Shown: positions 1-10,670, counted from the first letter of the stretch. The stretch is DNA of 64,000 bases from Bactericera cockerelli (GCA_024516035.1 CM044959.1:10111665-10175664); one strand, 5' to 3'. Made by a program: numbers and translations. Notes: generated by a model not told the origin, from the sequence alone.

Positions 1-9
1 TGTCCGTCT

Positions 10-222
10 GTCCCGGTAGCTCAGTGGTAAAGGCGGCACTGTGTGAATTCAGAGATTCCAGAGGTCGCGGGTTCGAAACCCAGCCGGGACATGACATGTT
101 ATCCTCCCATTTGGGATTTTTACCACACAATAATAAGTCTTGGGCTTACTGCTGGAATAATGGGACTTAATAGTCCTAATCGGGCAGTATAAATTAGGCG
201 ATATTATTATTATTAAATTATT
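10..222 (+). repeat. SINE-A copy (tRNA-derived)
   Basis: The head has A-box-like GGTAGCTCAGTGG and B-box-like GGTTCGAAACCC, with pairing termini GTCCCGG and CCGGGAC. A body follows (CATGACATGTTATCCTCCC, then GGGCAGTATAAATTAGGCG) and an ATT-repeat tail. At least ten further copies occur in the window on both strands. The anticodon arm is disrupted, so this is a SINE and not a tRNA gene. Confidence 0.85.
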
Positions 223-282
223 ATAACTATCTTTCAAAGTCTAGGTAATACCTACATTTTTTTTATATATAAAAAAGGTAGT

Positions 283-437
283 GGTGCCCCGAAACCGCTT
301 TCACATTACTTCAGGGCACTTTACCTTTCCATCCATGACATTCTTGAAACGGTAAATCAGGGTCAGAATTTTCCGCTTTGGCCGGGATTCAAACCCGCAA
401 CTTCCGGATCAGCAACCAATGCTCTTAATCACATACA
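283..437 (-). repeat. SINE-D copy
   Basis: On the minus strand a tRNA-like head (B box inside CGGGTTTGAATCCC) is followed by CGGAAAATTCTGACC and the conserved tail TGCCCTGAAGTAATGTGAAA. The same order is seen at about 10.7, 53.0 and 55.4 kb. Confidence 0.75.
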
Positions 438-527
438 TAATTTAATTGTGTATATGTTATTATGTATTGTGAATCACCTACTACGGACGAGTCTGCAAAA
501 TTTCAACGTACCTACAAATTTAAAAGT

Positions 528-728
528 TCACTGTTAGTCAACTGGTTAACGCGCTGGTCTGGTTATCCGTTGATTCGAATCCCACCCAGTGCATGCATTT
601 TTCCTCATTAACTTGAGTTTTTGACCACATAATAATAATTAAGAATCTGAGGGTTAGGTAGTAGAAAATTCTTTGAACATTAACCTCGCCTGGTGGTTAC
701 CTTCCACTTAAGAGTGTTATTATTATTA
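528..728 (+). repeat. SINE-B copy
   Basis: Diverged tRNA-like head (GTTAACGCGCTGGTCTGG, B box GATTCGAATCCC), then CATTAACTTGAG, a GTAGAAAATTC stretch, GGTTACCTTCCAC and an ATT-repeat tail. About a dozen copies are present in the window. Confidence 0.8.
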
Positions 729-1396
729 AATAATTATCTACATGCACTTAAACAGATTGTAAAAGCCGATTGTCAACAACAATTCTCTAGTTCTTATTAG
801 AATTTATTATTTTATTTAATTTATTTTGATGGTGCAGGTGACAATACTTGTTTGTAAAAGTAAAAAGCAAGATGATATTCATTATACTTACAATTATTAT
901 ACAATATACACACATGTATACATAACATTAGCCAAACCATCTCTAAAGTCAGAGTTTCAACCAATCACAGCGCACTTGGTCTGGCTTACATTAATTTTGC
1001 TATAAAACTCTATTATAATTCGGTCTTGAGACTAGTATAATATTATAAATTATTAAAATATAAATAAAGATGCTTCTTTCAAGCTGTCCTTTTTGTTTTG
1101 TTTTTTAAAACATCAACGGGGTTTACCCAGTTTTAAATGTCCTGTTTTGAATAGCAAAGAAACTGTCCTGACATGGTCGATGGGTACTAGGTATATGGTT
1201 CTTTTTTCAGATTAGTAATACGAGTATATCGCCTTATTTATACTGCTCAAATAGGACAGCTAGGACTAATGAGTCCCAGTAGAAGGAAAAAGGATTACAA
1301 ATTCCTCGAACCACAAATTTGTTATAACTCTGTAACCGTAGGTCCTAGATGCAATTTTTTTGGTGTCAATCGTTTCATTTTGAGCTCAACAAATTT
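729..1396. other. AT-rich intergenic sequence, no gene seen
   Basis: No credible coding frame. It holds a short CCAATCACAGCGCA stretch (about 961-974) that recurs next to the assembly gap (6925-6938), and a minus-strand SINE-A tail fragment near 1228-1275. Confidence 0.5.
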
Positions 1397-1512
1397 TCGC
1401 CCGGAGTGGAAAATTCTGACCGAAATTTTCCGTTTCCGGAATGGCATGATTGTAGAGGTTAAAGTGCCCTGAAGTAATGCGAAAGTGGTTCAGGGGCACA
1501 CTTATCTTGAAA
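1397..1512 (+). repeat. SINE-D 3-prime fragment
   Basis: Carries GGAAAATTCTGACCGAA and TGCCCTGAAGTAATGCGAAA followed by GGGGCACA, as in the complete SINE-D copies. The tRNA-like head is missing or unrecognisable. Confidence 0.65.
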
Positions 1513-1719
1513 AAAAGTAGAGGTTGTACCCTACTGACAGTTTTGCTTTGTTTTGTTTCGTTTTTTTTAATGTACCTACACTTAACTATACTACATGTCT
1601 AGGTAGTTTTTTTTTGCTTTCACATAAATGCCCTGTGCACAACAGCTCCTGACAAGTTACAAGTGACAGAATTCAACGTAAATAGCGTGCTATGTCTTTT
1701 TTCTTCATCACTTGGTCTT

Positions 1720-2490
1720 TTCTCTCTCTCCTTTTATTTGCTTTCGCTCTTTCTCCGATTTCCTTCTCTCTCTCCTTTTATTTCTCTTTATTTGCTTTCG
1801 CTCTTTCGCTATTTCTCTCTTTTTCCTATTCTCCTTCTCTATCTATCTCTCTCTCTTTTCCTCTCTCTCTCTCTTTTTCTCGATATATTTCATTTTCTCT
1901 CTCTCCTTATTCTTTACTCTCTTCCTTCTATCTCGCTCTCTTTTCCCCTCTCTCTCTCTTTTTCCTCGTCTCTTTCTATCTCTCTATCTCTCTTTCTCGA
2001 TATATTTCATTTTCTCTCTCGCCTTATTTTTTAGTCTTTTCTTTTTTCTCTTTTTTTTCTCTCACTTTCCTTCTCTTTTTCTCTTACCCTTTCCATTTTC
2101 CACTCTCTCTTTCTTTTTCTTTTCTCTCTCGATTCCTTTCATTCCCTCTCTCTCTTCCTCTTTCTATTTTCCTCTCATTTTCTTTCTCCCTTTCTCTCTC
2201 TCTGTCCTTTTCTCTATCTAGTTTTCTCCCTTTTTTCTTCTCTCCCTCTCTCCCCTTTTTCTCTCTCCCTCTTTCTTTCTCTTTTTCTCTCTCCATTTCC
2301 CTTTCCTCTCTCCATTTCTCTTTCCCTTTTTCTTTTTATCTATCTTTCTTTCTCTCTTTTTCTCTCTCCCTTTCTCTCTACGTCTTTCTATTTCCCTCTC
2401 TTTCTCCCTTTCTCTCTGTCCTTTTCTCTATCTACCTTTCTCTCTTTTTTTCTTCTCTTTTCTCCTTTGCTCTCTTTACAATTTTATTTC
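1720..2490. repeat. Imperfect polypyrimidine (CT/TTTCTC) tract
   Basis: About 770 bases composed almost wholly of C and T on the plus strand, built from CTCT and TTTCTC blocks. Three overlapping long open frames of Ser/Leu/Phe-rich peptide arise only from this composition and are not genes. Confidence 0.9.
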
Positions 2491-2780
2491 TCTTTTTTTT
2501 CGGTGCATGGTACGGTACCTATTGTTCCATCCCTCATATAGAGTGACTCCTCAAAACGTCTCTCTCGCCAAATCGTGGAAACATACTCTCAACATGCTCG
2601 AAATACAATAAATAATCCTTACTGCAAAATATTTTAACTGTTTGTTCCGTTCGACATCGTATTGAGGTCACGAAAAAAATAAACGACTTTTAAAAATAGG
2701 GTACATCTACTTTTGAATAGAAGAAGAAAAAGAAAATAATAATATGTAACATTTTAAATGTACGAATTTGTTACTGAGTT

Positions 2781-3011
2781 GGTTTTTTTTAAAATTTGGG
2801 TTTGACTTCGCTTAAAGTGCATGGTCATATCACTACGGGGGTGTTACTCTCCATTCGCAGGAAACTCACAAACCTACTCCCCCCTTAACCTCACCCAGCC
2901 TGGGTTGGGCCGGAATGACAGCATCACGAAGTCTTTACCTCGCTGGAAGTTGACTATCGTCGGTGATCCTACGAGAACCGGTGCATTCAACGCGCCATCG
3001 ACTGTGTCGGT
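2781..3011 (-). repeat. 5S rRNA-derived SINE copy
   Basis: On the minus strand it starts with GATGGCGCGTTGAATGCACC and CGGTTCTCGTAGGATCACC, matching the 5-prime half of 5S rRNA. It then has the common body (CAGCCTGGGTTGGGCC on plus) and a tail with GATATGACC, ending near poly(A). Confidence 0.75.
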
Positions 3012-3517
3012 TTTAACGACCTAAATTTTTTTAGGCAGTTCTTCAATAAAAAATACAATAAAATTCTTTTTTTTCCCATAAAATTCCAGGTTCGGTTTTT
3101 TCCAAATATTTCCATTTTCTACCAAGTTTAGCTTCCCCACCATTCGTGAAAGAAAAATGCGTTTCGGTACTTTTAAAGATGAACAATGGAAAATGAAAAC
3201 AAACCAGGAGTAAAGAAATGGAAGCAAGTATTTTATAAATCCATATTGGTTAACCAAACTGGAAGAAAATTTCTCCTCCGTTCGTTTTTTCCAAAAGAAA
3301 AATGACTTTCTTCCAATTCGTCCATTTGAATCTACTTTGGTTAGAAAGAAAAATACGGCTTTTGTCTCGCAACGTTTCATCATAACGTGTAGAATTCATG
3401 TTTAACTCTTCATTTAGGACAAAATGAGATCGAACAACATTTTCCATTGAAATTCCGGGAAAAAATGTTGCGCAACAATGAAACTGTGCAAAACATCTTT
3501 TAACCGTACCCCTGTCT
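3012..3517. other. Unassigned sequence, no gene seen
   Basis: Two short minus-strand open frames are present but have no splice context, codon bias or recognisable motif. I see no repeat family here. Confidence 0.4.
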
Positions 3518-3719
3518 GTCCCGGTAGCTCAATGGTAAAGGCGGCACTCTGTGAATCCAGTGATAACAGAGGTCGCGGGTTCGAAACCCAGCCGGGGCAT
3601 GACAAGTTATCCTCCCGTTTGGGATTTTTACCTCATAATAATATGTCTTGGGCTTACTGCTGGAATAATGGGACTTAATAGTCCTAATCAGACAGTATAA
3701 ATAACGCCATATTATTATT
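3518..3719 (+). repeat. SINE-A copy
   Basis: Full-length copy with head GTCCCGGTAGCTCAATGG, body CCTCCCGTTTGGGATTTTTA and an ATT tail. Confidence 0.85.
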
Positions 3720-3990
3720 AGCCTCTTGTCTTCGACCCTGTTCTAACAACAAAGGTTTAGCGAAAGAAATAATAGAAACCTACTCTAGTTCTAAGTTCTT
3801 TGAACTTTGCAAACTTTTGTTCCGGTGCTGATGGTTTATTAGCAAAAGTTTAAAGTTCTAGCCCTCTTCCCTCCTTCTCCACTCAGTTGGAACAAAGTTT
3901 TCCACGCATCAGGAAGTGGGAGGAAATTGGAAAGCTAGATGAGTGATTCTTCTACTCTGTCTTATCCAGCTCAAGCACTGTCGACGTAGT

Positions 3991-4212
3991 TCAACCTCAT
4001 GGTTGAGGTTGGTTGTTAGTGGGACATTTTTTTACGGTTGGATGCCCTTCCTAACGCCAGCGATTCTATTTGATTTAACGCCCTGGATTAGGACGGGGGT
4101 TTCACCCTCCATTTGCTGGGAATCGTACCAGCTACCTACATTGACTTCACCCAGCCTGGGTAGGGCCGGAAATGCCAGCCTCACATGTGCGGAGGGAACA
4201 AAACTTTCTGTG
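3991..4212 (-). repeat. SINE-E copy, head truncated
   Basis: Minus-strand body and tail: GGCTGGGTGAAGTCAATGT, GGTACGATTCCCAGC, ACCCCCGTCC, then the tail with GGGCATCCAACCG and AACCATGAGGTTGAAC. The tRNA-like head seen in the neighbouring copy is absent. Confidence 0.75.
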
Positions 4213-4357
4213 TGACACAAAGAAAAAGAGATTATTTCCTTAAGTCCTAGCACGTACACAATGAAATTCATCACACATTTCTAGAATAATTAATGTATAT
4301 AACGAGAATGTATACCTCCCTTGCCTTTATCCCATATTAGCTTATGTTGCTATTGGG

Positions 4358-4660
4358 TTGTTCAACCTCATGGTTGAGGTTTGTAGGGTGGAGCACGTTT
4401 TTTATGGCTGGATGCCCTTCCCAACGCCAACGATTCTATTTGGTTTGAACGTCCTGATCTGGACGGGGGTGTTACCCTCCATTCGCTGGGAATCGTACCA
4501 GCTACCCACATTAACCTCACCCTGGGTAGGGCCGGAAATGCCAGCCTCACGTGTTTGGAGGGAACAGAATTTTCTTCGAAAAGTCTGCTCCAACCGGGGA
4601 TCGAACTCGGGATCTCTGGACTACGGGCAGTAGTCACAACCATTACGCCACGGAGGCTGG
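4358..4660 (-). repeat. SINE-E copy, near full length
   Basis: Minus-strand head CCTCCGTGGCGTAATGGTTG with B box GAGTTCGATCCCCGG, then GAAAATTCTGTTCCCTCC, the shared body (CGGCCCTACCCAGGG, AATGTGGGTAGCTGG) and tail 1 (GGGCATCCAGCC). Confidence 0.85.
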
Positions 4661-4866
4661 CTTCTAGAATAATTAATGCATAATTATTATGATTGGCATG
4701 GTAAAAGAACTCAATCTTTTTCGATACTGAAAGAACGACTCTATAAATATAATTTTAACCCGGTTTACATATGTGACAGCAGCCCAAAACATTTTCCCAC
4801 CGGCCGCGCCTGCCTATGTGTAAAAATCTGAAAATGGGTCTCTTTTTTTCTCAGTAAAATCAGTAA

Positions 4867-5087
4867 GTGCACTGGAAGTCAAGTGGTTAACGTGCTAGTC
4901 TGGTAATCCAGGTAGCGTAGGGATCCGTTGGTTCGAATCCCACCCAGTGCACAATTTTTTCCTCATTAATTTGGGTTTGTGACCACATAATAGTAAGACT
5001 CGGAGGGTTAGGTGGTAGAAAATGCTTTGAGCATTAACCTCGCCTGGTGGTTACCTTCCACTAAAGAGTATTACTTATTATTAAATT
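4867..5087 (+). repeat. SINE-B copy abutting a splice acceptor
   Basis: Full-length copy from GTGCACTGGAAGTCAAGTGG to the TTATTATT tail. It ends about 30 bases before the acceptor AG at 5115-5116 of the next gene. Confidence 0.85.
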
Positions 5088-5116
5088 GACACAATTCTCA
5101 TTCATGTTGTTCTCAG

Positions 5117-5561
5117 AGTCATGGCCTCCCCCATGTCCAAACGCTCCTGTCCCGTCCGACAACTTTCCCTCCAGCAAGAACTTCACGGCAACAAAATCAG
5201 ACGGAACCCAACCCTCACCAAGCAGAAGTCTTGCGATTCCGGCGGTCACGGCGGCGCCCTCAACAACAGCAACCATCTGAAACTGCAAATCAGCAGCACC
5301 AAGTTCGGCCGCTCGCTCACCCCCGACCTGAGACAGCCCCGACACCGCACCCCCGCCCCCGCGCCGCCCACCAAACCCAAACCCGTCCGGCTGGCTTGGT
5401 CGGACAAGAAACCCGCATCCCTGAGTAGCGGAGGAGAGGGCGAGCTGTTGGATGGCGGGAAAGTCGAAGTCGTCGCCACGAAGTGCAAGGAGATTCCTCG
5501 ACCGTTCACTGCCAAACCGAAGATTGAAATGGACACGAAAAACACGATTCTCTACACCAAG
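5117..5561 (+). CDS. Unrecognised gene, first visible exon
   Basis: GC-rich exon in AT-rich surroundings. A good acceptor (TTGTTCTCAG, AG at 5115-5116) precedes it and a consensus donor (AAG|GTAAGT) begins at 5562. An in-frame ATG lies at 5121, giving 147 codons and phase 0 at the end. The predicted protein is basic, rich in Ser, Pro and Lys (a run APAPPTKPKPVRL near residue 73), and probably disordered. It contains KEIPRPFTAKPKIE near the exon end. Either 5121 is the start codon or further exons lie upstream, since a splice acceptor is present. I do not recognise the family. Confidence 0.6.
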
Positions 5562-5944
5562 GTAAGTAAAAATGAAGAAATTTTTTTTTTAATGTTTAAA
5601 TTTTCAATTGGTAATTTTGTGTAAACAATGTGCAAAACTAGCAAAAGATCGAAAAGTTGCCGTACAAATAAAAGGGGTATGACTTCAACAAAATAACCCA
5701 TCTTTTTTTTTTTTTTTTTTTTTTTTTTCAAAGAAAAAAAAAACATAGGTACATAATATGAGAAATCTACATCATATTAAGCTCCATATAATACATTATC
5801 TGTAATTAATTATTTATCAATGAAAACTAAGTAAGTCCTCTAGAAATAGATTACAGTTAGACTTTGATTTTGAGTGACATTAAGCCAAAGCTCCCCTTGA
5901 AAACCAATGTCTCAGTTTCAGTTGAATTTGTCTTCTTTTTCTAG
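5562..5944 (+). other. Intron of the unrecognised gene
   Basis: GTAAGT donor at 5562 and TTTTTCTAG acceptor ending at 5944. It contains a roughly 27-base poly(T) run near 5702-5729. Both flanking exons are in phase 0 and join without a stop. Confidence 0.65.
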
Positions 5945-6823
5945 GAAGAGTTAGCAGATCGACTCAAGTCAGCCATCAAAGAGCGGCAAAGTCGGAAACA
6001 AAATTTGGATATATTTCTGGCACATAATGTTAACAATCAAACTGAGGTTGACTATCGTCGACTCAAAACCACTTCTCTGTTTCAATCCGACTTGAGTAGC
6101 TTAGTTCAAGGCACGGCGGTGGAGGTCAACCATGCCAAAGTCCTGGGTTTCCAGAATATGCCAACTAGTTTTGTGCCCTACGATGACTTCATGAAAGTAG
6201 GCAATCGCAGTTTTAGCACAGCTACCAAAGTAGCTTCGTCCGATGCGGTGGAGAATGTTGTGCCAAGTAATACAAACTTATGCAACACTTGTGACTGTGA
6301 TGCGGATGTTCAGAATTTAGAAGGCACAGAGGAAAACAGTTCCTACTTCCTGATGGCATCCTCACCCTGTCTACACGGCAAGGAGGAACACGAACCCAAC
6401 AACATTCTCAAGTTCAAGGAAATTTTCAACATAGAAAAGCAACGCCCCTTCTCGGTGAGGGTCATTGACGACAGGATCGACATCTTCAACGATGATGAAG
6501 ACAACGACTCGTTGCTGATAGAGAGTGATAACGAAGACGGCGACTCTTTGTCCTCGTCTGTTGAGATTGAAGAACCAAGTCGTGTATCCATCGTCGGTAT
6601 ACAATCTCAAAGCAGAGAAGAGGTCTGCCCAGTGGATACTAAAGTTCCCAGCAAAGTACCAGCAAGCGAACGACGGAACTTGTTCAAAAACAGTGGAGGA
6701 AGAAACAGAAACATAAACGCAACTGTCAAAGCACTTGACAGTGTTGCAGCCAAGCGTTCTCGTCTAGTCAGAATATCCAGTGCCCCAAGTGCAAACGTGA
6801 ACAAAACCTCCCTCAAAAGACAA
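5945..6823 (+). CDS. Unrecognised gene, second visible exon, cut by assembly gap
   Basis: The frame continues from the preceding exon without a stop: EELADRLKSAIKERQSRKQ, then an open frame of 293 codons up to the gap. The N-terminal part is helical and charged. The middle has CNTCDCDADV and an acidic stretch (FNDDEDNDSLLIESDNEDGD, near codons 180-200). The end is basic and Ser-rich. No stop codon is seen before the Ns, and the sequence after 6923 does not look coding, so the 3-prime end is missing. No catalytic motif, signal peptide or membrane span is visible. Coding status is supported by length, composition and matching splice phases; function is unknown. Confidence 0.7.
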
Positions 6824-6923
6824 NNNNNNNNNNNNNNNNNNNNNNNNNNNNNNNNNNNNNNNNNNNNNNNNNNNNNNNNNNNNNNNNNNNNNNNNNNNNN
6901 NNNNNNNNNNNNNNNNNNNNNNN
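6824..6923. other. Assembly gap of 100 N
   Basis: Exactly 100 N, a conventional scaffold spacer. It interrupts an open reading frame, so the true distance and content are unknown. Confidence 0.99.
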
Positions 6924-7129
6924 AACCAATCACAGCGCAGACAAACCTGTTCGAATCCGTTGAAATTCTCATATAATTTAGTCCCATATTAAAATTCAAG
7001 ACTATTTCATAATTACAAACCAAAAATAATGAGACCAAATATGGAATTACAAACCGGGTTAGCCATCAGACTACCATCCCCCAAATCGGAGTTTCAACCA
7101 ATCACAATGACAGAAAGACAAAAGATGGT

Positions 7130-7560
7130 CCACGGTATTATGGTCCTAGTGTTTCATGACCGGCCCAACTCAGGCCGGGTGAGTGTATAAGTATATCTGG
7201 TTTAGCCGCTGTTTCCACCCTGTTCAGTTTACGCTAAGCCAGAAGGCAGAAGCTAAGTCCATTGTATTATGGTTCTTGACCGGCCCATCTCAGGCCGGGT
7301 GATGGTATAAACGTATCTAGTCTAGTTCACTATCAAGCCGATATTTGTTAATCAACCCTATCATGTTTACATTGTTTACGCTAAGCCAGAAGTCAGAAGA
7401 TACCTAGTCCATTGTATTATCGTTCTTGACCGGCCCATCTCAGGCCGGGTGAGGGTACAAACGTATCTAGTCTAGTCCACTATCAATCCGATATTTGTTA
7501 GTCCACCCTGTCAAGTTTACGCTAAGACAGAAGATAGTCCACGGTATTATGTTCCTAATG
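7130..7560. repeat. Tandem repeat with internal dyads
   Basis: Three to four diverged units of about 120-150 bases. Each contains GACCGGCCC-N-CAGGCCGGGTGA (at about 7160, 7278 and 7429), able to form a GC-rich hairpin, then GTATCTAGTCTAG and TTTACGCTAAGCCAGAAG. Confidence 0.75.
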
Positions 7561-7667
7561 TTTCATGATCAGAAAGTTAGATTGTGCCTTAATGTATATC
7601 GCGTTCGTCTTGCAAACATTACAAATAAATAGAGGCTCTCGTAAAACTCGTCCTAGGAAACAAGATA

Positions 7668-7775
7668 TTTGAGACAGATCAGTGGTTAAGCACTCGCTTG
7701 CCATGCAGAAGGTCCCGAGTTCGAACCCCCGCGCCGACAAATATTATTTTGTTGTCAAAAATTGGTTACAGTTGT
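7668..7775 (+). repeat. SINE-F head fragment
   Basis: CAGTGGTTAAGCACTCGCTTG followed by a TGCCATGC anticodon-loop-like segment and GAGTTCGAACCCCCG; tRNA-Gly(GCC)-like. The long SINE-F body is missing after GGTTACAGTTGTT. Confidence 0.7.
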
Positions 7776-7908
7776 TCAGGATTAATATTTCCTAAACCTA
7801 GTTGTTGCTTACATTCTTTCTTGAAGATATTTCGCATTATAAATGTTTAATCAATCATGAGGACATAGAGACCAAATTTGCTTCAAAAAAGCCAATCAGA
7901 GTGCAGTT

Positions 7909-7963
7909 GAATGGGAGATTTGGGGATTCTGAGAGTGAGAAAGCTTTCTAGAACGAAGTCCAG
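7909..7963. repeat. Half-copy of the 23-kb MITE family
   Basis: GGGAGATTTGGGGATTCTGAG then GAGTGAGAAAGCTTTCTAGAA resembles the right arm of the inverted-repeat element at 23062-23335. CCAATCAGAGTGCAG lies just upstream. Confidence 0.55.
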
Positions 7964-8124
7964 TCTCCTAGTTCTCGTTCTGTCACTGAAGCAACGATTT
8001 TAACGAAGTTTTGTGTCGCAAAACTGACTTTCGAAAATTTTGGGCGATCCCATCACTTACTCTTTACTCCTTTATGTAAGGAATGTAAGAAGGCTGTAAA
8101 AGACTCATTTTTTTTAAAAAAAAA

Positions 8125-8177
8125 AAGAAGAAGAAGAGGCAGAGACAGAAGGAAAGAGAGATAGAGGGAGAGAGAGA

Positions 8178-8231
<54 letters not shown>

Positions 8232-8322
8232 GTAAGAGAGAGAGAGCAAGAAGGTGAGAGAGAAAAAGAGAAAAAAAGAGACAGAAAGAGAGAGAAGAAG
8301 AGAGTGAGGAAGAGACACAGAA
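8125..8322. repeat. (GA)n polypurine microsatellite
   Basis: Polypurine tract of GA and GAAA units, with about 40 bases of nearly perfect GA near 8175-8215. Open frames antisense to it (Ser/Leu-rich) are compositional. Confidence 0.9.
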
Positions 8323-9112
8323 AGAGGACCAAATGACAAGACTCTGTGGGACCCGACCTCCCAAGATACCCGCGTCCTATCTCTGCCATGCATACAGCAA
8401 CATTAAGTACTACTATCGTATAGTCCCACAGAGGGTGGACTGTCGTAAGCACATAATTGACTGTCGAAGTGAATTCAGTTTTTTCGATATCACCAAAAAG
8501 AAAAGAAAAAGAAGCAGAAAATCACCCAAAAATATGAGATAATTCTTAATATCTTTTTATTTACTTTTTAAATTATGTTTAAACGCAATGTGTTTCTCTG
8601 CAATTCAATGAACTTAATACTTAACCTAGGTAGGATTAATATTTTCTAAACCTAGTTTTTGCTTACATTCTTTCTTGAAGATATTTACAATACAATTTGA
8701 AAGTTACCAAAAAATTGGTCTAGCCATTCAAAGGGGAAATGCTTCTTGCATCCTCGGCTTTCAGAAGGACGGTCCCTAGGAGAAATATTTTATTTAAAAA
8801 TATAAAACATGAATTATTAAAATAACTAAAAAAAATTAAGGTGTGTTGATTGTATAGTAATATAGCAGATAATTTAAGACCCTCTGGTGCACAGAGCTGG
8901 TTACTTTGGCGATAAACATTTTATCACACACAATGTACATCCAGTTGCTTTGTCCATTTTTTATGAAGGTTACTGGCCATTTGCTTGTGTACATATTTTT
9001 TCCGTTAAGTTCTTGATTATATTTCTCCATTAACCTAGGCAGAGAGAGTTTGACCCAGGGAACCCGTTGCGATAGGACCAGACAGTTGAAAGCAATATTT
9101 AAAAAAGTTATT
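8323..9112. other. No gene seen
   Basis: AT-rich sequence with short open frames and no splice context. The phrase TTTGCTTACATTCTTTCTTG recurs at about 7805 and 8655, so a small dispersed repeat may be present. Confidence 0.4.
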
Positions 9113-9241
9113 ATATTTGTGTTCGTGATGTTACAACTACTCAAACTCCCTTTACTAAAACTTTGCTCAAGTTAGAATTTGAACCACCGACCTCCAGGAT
9201 ACAAGTCCGCCGCCCTAAATCGATCGAGCTACTGAGGTTGG
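9113..9241 (-). repeat. SINE-C copy
   Basis: Minus strand: CAGTAGCTCGATCGAT, GGAGGTCGGTGGTTC, then a GAGTTTGAGTAGTTG tail. Confidence 0.8.
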
Positions 9242-9497
9242 TCAATTACCCCATTTATGAACAATTAACTGGGGGTTAAACTTTTTTTTGTCAATAATTT
9301 TTTTCTCACTGAGAATTTCATTTTGCCTCTCAACCGACTAGTCGCGGTGAATTTCATTAGAAATGCGTAAACCTCTTAAACCCATTGTTTCTCTTGTGAC
9401 CAGTAACCTTGTTGTTGTGAGCCCAGGCCGTGGTCTGAATAATATATCTGGCTCCCAGGATTCATTAGAGAGGTTATCTTAACGTCCCATCTGATCT

Positions 9498-9930
9498 TCA
9501 GGTTTTTATTAGTTCTTTATCATCATTATTAACATTTTCAATTACAACAATATTACTAACACCATCATGTTCTTCATTTACAATAATACTTATAACATCA
9601 TCATCTTCAATTACAATAATACTAACAACATCATTTTCTTCATTTACAATAATATTTACAACATCATCTACTTCGTTTACAATAATATTAACAACACCAT
9701 CATCATCTTCATTAACAATAATTTTAACAACATCATTTTCTTTATTTTCAATCACTGCAATCAATATTATCACTTACAATACTATTTAAAACATCATCAT
9801 CTTCATTTACAATAATATTTAAAACATCATCATCTTCTTCATTTACAATAACACTAACAACATCATCTTCTTCATTTACAATAATATTAATAACATCATT
9901 ATCATTGTAATCAAAAATATCATTTTAATC
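9498..9930 (-). repeat. 33/36-base minisatellite with an open minus frame
   Basis: About ten imperfect units, each near TTTACAATAATATTAACAAC plus ATCATC-type triplets. Unit lengths are mostly multiples of three. The minus strand therefore stays open for 91 codons and reads as repeats of about 11-12 residues (NIIVNEDDDV-like). I treat it as a repeat. Coding is not excluded, but there is no splice context and the complementary plus frame is also open. Confidence 0.7.
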
Positions 9931-9956
9931 TTCATTTACAATGAAGATTAAAATGA
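9919..9956. repeat. Short perfect palindrome
   Basis: CATTTTAATCTTCATT and its exact reverse complement AATGAAGATTAAAATG are separated by three bases (TAC). It sits at the end of the minisatellite. Confidence 0.85.
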
Positions 9957-10111
9957 AGTGGTGGTACCAGGGCATTCTTACGGCAACGACTGTCATTGGC
10001 AGTCCAGCGTGGAAATGCCTCGAGCCTGGTAGGCACCATGTGTCGTGAGAAGAATGATGACATGTTTGTTATATGAAATATTAAATATTGAGAGAATTTT
10101 CAAAAAAAAAA
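9957..10111 (+). other. GC-richer segment ending in poly(A), probable retroposed tail
   Basis: About 90 bases of balanced composition (GGTACCAGGGCATTCTTACG to GGTAGGCACCATGTGTCG), then AT-rich sequence and a run of about 12 A. It resembles the 3-prime end of a retroposed RNA. I cannot assign a source. Confidence 0.4.
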
Positions 10112-10670
10112 AATATCAACATCATCATTTTAATTAATAGCACCATTAGAATTTTCACTTGGAAAAATGTTATCAACATTATCATCATTATTGTCATCAA
10201 TAACAACTTCAAAGCCATCATTATCATCATTATAAAGAACTCGTCTCTGAGTTTAATGTTTTTCTAATTAACCATTAAACCCTTTTCTTTCAGTTTTATG
10301 TAGTCGTCTTTCTCTTTCTTTATTCTAGGTATTTACGAGTATGTCTGGTTTCATTATCCACATAGTTGTTAAATATGTTGGGTTGGGTGATAATTACAGA
10401 AGTTTTAAAGGAGTTAAAACTAGGCATCGTATTCTTGGTCTTTAAATTTAGGTTAAATGTCGATGGTCGAGGAAGGATTGACGAAGAATTTTGGGACGCT
10501 TGACGGATTAGATACAATGTCCAGGGCATGGGCGTAGCCAGGATTTAGGCTAGGGGGGGCAGCTGATGAGGAAAATCAATAATACCTAGTGAACAATCAA
10601 TAATATCTAGTGTTGCATATTCGCTGGAATTTTCTAGGGGGGGCGGCAATAACGAAAGTATTGTATTTTA
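10112..10670. other. No gene seen
   Basis: ATC-rich then mixed sequence. Two G-rich GGGGGG runs at about 10553 and 10636 flank a short direct repeat (CAATAATACCTAGT and CAATAATATCTAGT). Confidence 0.35.

Noticed and set aside
1663..2546. Long open frames rich in Ser, Leu and Phe
   Set aside because: They arise from the CT/TTTCTC polypyrimidine tract and occur in several frames at once.
8053..8452. Antisense open frames with Ser/Leu-rich repeats
   Set aside because: Products of the (GA)n tract on the opposite strand.
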